DNA from: Candidatus Pacearchaeota archaeon
Lineage (GTDB): Archaea > Nanobdellota > Nanobdellia > Pacearchaeales > GW2011-AR1
Assembly (NCBI GenBank): GCA_018303855.1
Contig: JAGVXI010000011.1
Coordinates: 1 to 49,815, forward strand
Length of the DNA stretch: 49,815 nt
Direction: 5' to 3'
Shown here: positions 49,219 through 49,815 of the stretch, piece by piece
How positions within the stretch are numbered: the stretch's first letter is position 1
How the letters are laid out: every line of letters begins with the position of its first letter
Program-made: the position numbers and the translations under genes
The notes under the pieces: model-generated
The model's input: the letters and a program-made list of their open reading frames with translations, nothing else
Databases searched by the model: none
Told to the model about the DNA's origin: nothing

Positions 49219-49815
49219 TTATCTTCTCCTACTTCTTCCTCTGCCAGTTAAAGCCCAAATTATTACTCCCACAATAACTGAAGCAATTATCCAACCTGTC
49301 CAATTACTAAAAAATCCTTTTATCACACTTATAATTTTTGAAAAAGAATTTGTTTGAATCTCAACACCTTCGGATTTTCCTTCAAATTTTACTTGATTAT
49401 CTACTATGCTGTTTGGGATTTTATATTGAGAATTTATGTTTATTGCTTTTTTCTCATCATAAGGATTTTGATAATACTCAATATTTTGAAGGTCTAAAGT
49501 CGGTGTCAAAATCCAATCACTTACTCTTTTATCTCTCTCCATATTATTATAAGAATTTAATGGAATATAAAACTCAAATTTGCTTTTTGGAGGAATATAA
49601 GCTGGACTTCCCATAATTTTATGAGTTTCAGTTTCTTTACCATTTCCATTCCAATTTCCTAAATTTTTGTTTTCTACTAAAATCCTCAAATTTATAGAAT
49701 CACTATTTTCAGAACCCACTTTAACCCAAAAATCAAAATTATTTTTTATGGTAACTTTTAACATAACATTATTATCAGGATTTGCAATTCCCTTGATACA
49801 TCCTTGATAACATTC
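49219..49815 (-). CDS. C-terminally anchored surface protein, truncated by the window edge
   Basis: The frame stays open to the last base of the window, with ECYQGCIKGIANPDNNV before the ORF track's methionine, so that start is probably internal and the gene continues beyond. At least 198 residues are present: a beta-sandwich-like domain (VMLKVTIKNNFDFWVKVG, YIPPKSKFEFYIPLNS), a spacer, one helix (WIIASVIVGVIIWALTG) and a very basic end (RGRSRRR). This is the end structure of an archaeosortase-type substrate or plain anchor. It resembles the other anchored proteins of the window. Confidence 0.7.
   Translation of the reverse strand, partial: ECYQGCIKGIANPDNNVMLKVTIKNNFDFWVKVGSENSDSINLRILVENKNLGNWNGNGKETETHKIMGSPAYIPPKSKFEFYIPLNSYNNMERDKRVSDWILTPTLDLQNIEYYQNPYDEKKAININSQYKIPNSIVDNQVKFEGKSEGVEIQTNSFSKIISVIKGFFSNWTGWIIASVIVGVIIWALTGRGRSRRR

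Overview
The window reads as a DPANN archaeon, most like Pacearchaeota or the neighbouring Woesearchaeota. The DNA is AT-rich and densely coding. Archaeal TATA boxes of the TTTATAAA type lie about 25 bases before many starts. The informational genes are archaeal: aIF5A, P0/P1 stalk proteins, eL40, eL43, Rpo12, Spt5, prefoldin, PCNA, Hjc and a PriS-type primase. A short Cys-Arg-His archaeosortase and a Methanococcus-like S-layer protein also fit. The phylum is inferred from these families; no rRNA is present.

Left third (1-14 kb), mainly informational genes. tRNA-Ser(UGA) is followed by a minus-strand stalk operon (L1, P0, an unknown coiled protein, P1). Next come a transglutaminase-fold protein, a 13-residue lysine-rich microprotein gene with its own promoter and terminator, a site-2 protease, eL40 and aIF5A. 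On the plus strand are an FKBP isomerase, ftsZ, secE, spt5, rpl11, tRNA-Pro(UGG), eL43, rpo12, prefoldin beta and sepF. FtsZ and SepF together suggest FtsZ-based division. L11 is separated from L1-P0-P1 by about 7 kb and lies on the other strand.

Middle (14-24 kb), cell envelope. It holds a secreted beta-domain protein with a C-terminal anchor, small lipoproteins, a PAP2 enzyme lacking its usual second-motif histidine, an archaeosortase overlapping a DedA protein, two membrane-anchored paralogues, and the main S-layer protein. The S-layer gene has a roughly 190-base structured leader and lies divergent to a winged-helix regulator.

Right-middle (24-38 kb), the most unusual region: about 14 kb, all on the minus strand, of surface proteins. 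Six have short basic leaders and one N-terminal hydrophobic helix, like type IV pilins. Three are large cysteine-rich proteins. The cluster contains a duplicated module: a pilin-like protein plus a cysteine-rich protein that is one 1264-residue chain in one copy and two separate chains (604 and 759 residues) in the other, with two small genes inserted between them. No pilus ATPase, platform protein or prepilin peptidase is visible. I propose a surface-appendage or contact apparatus, by inference only.

Right end (38-50 kb): PCNA, a fused primase that appears to have lost its iron-sulfur cysteines, a 73-bp tandem hairpin repeat in front of a large surface protein, further secreted proteins with C-terminal anchors, TldD, Hjc and a XerA-type recombinase. 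Upstream of the recombinase lies a roughly 250-base noncoding stretch packed with stem-loops having TTC (GAA on the other strand) triloops, including two related copies with compensating stem changes. The window ends inside another anchored surface protein.
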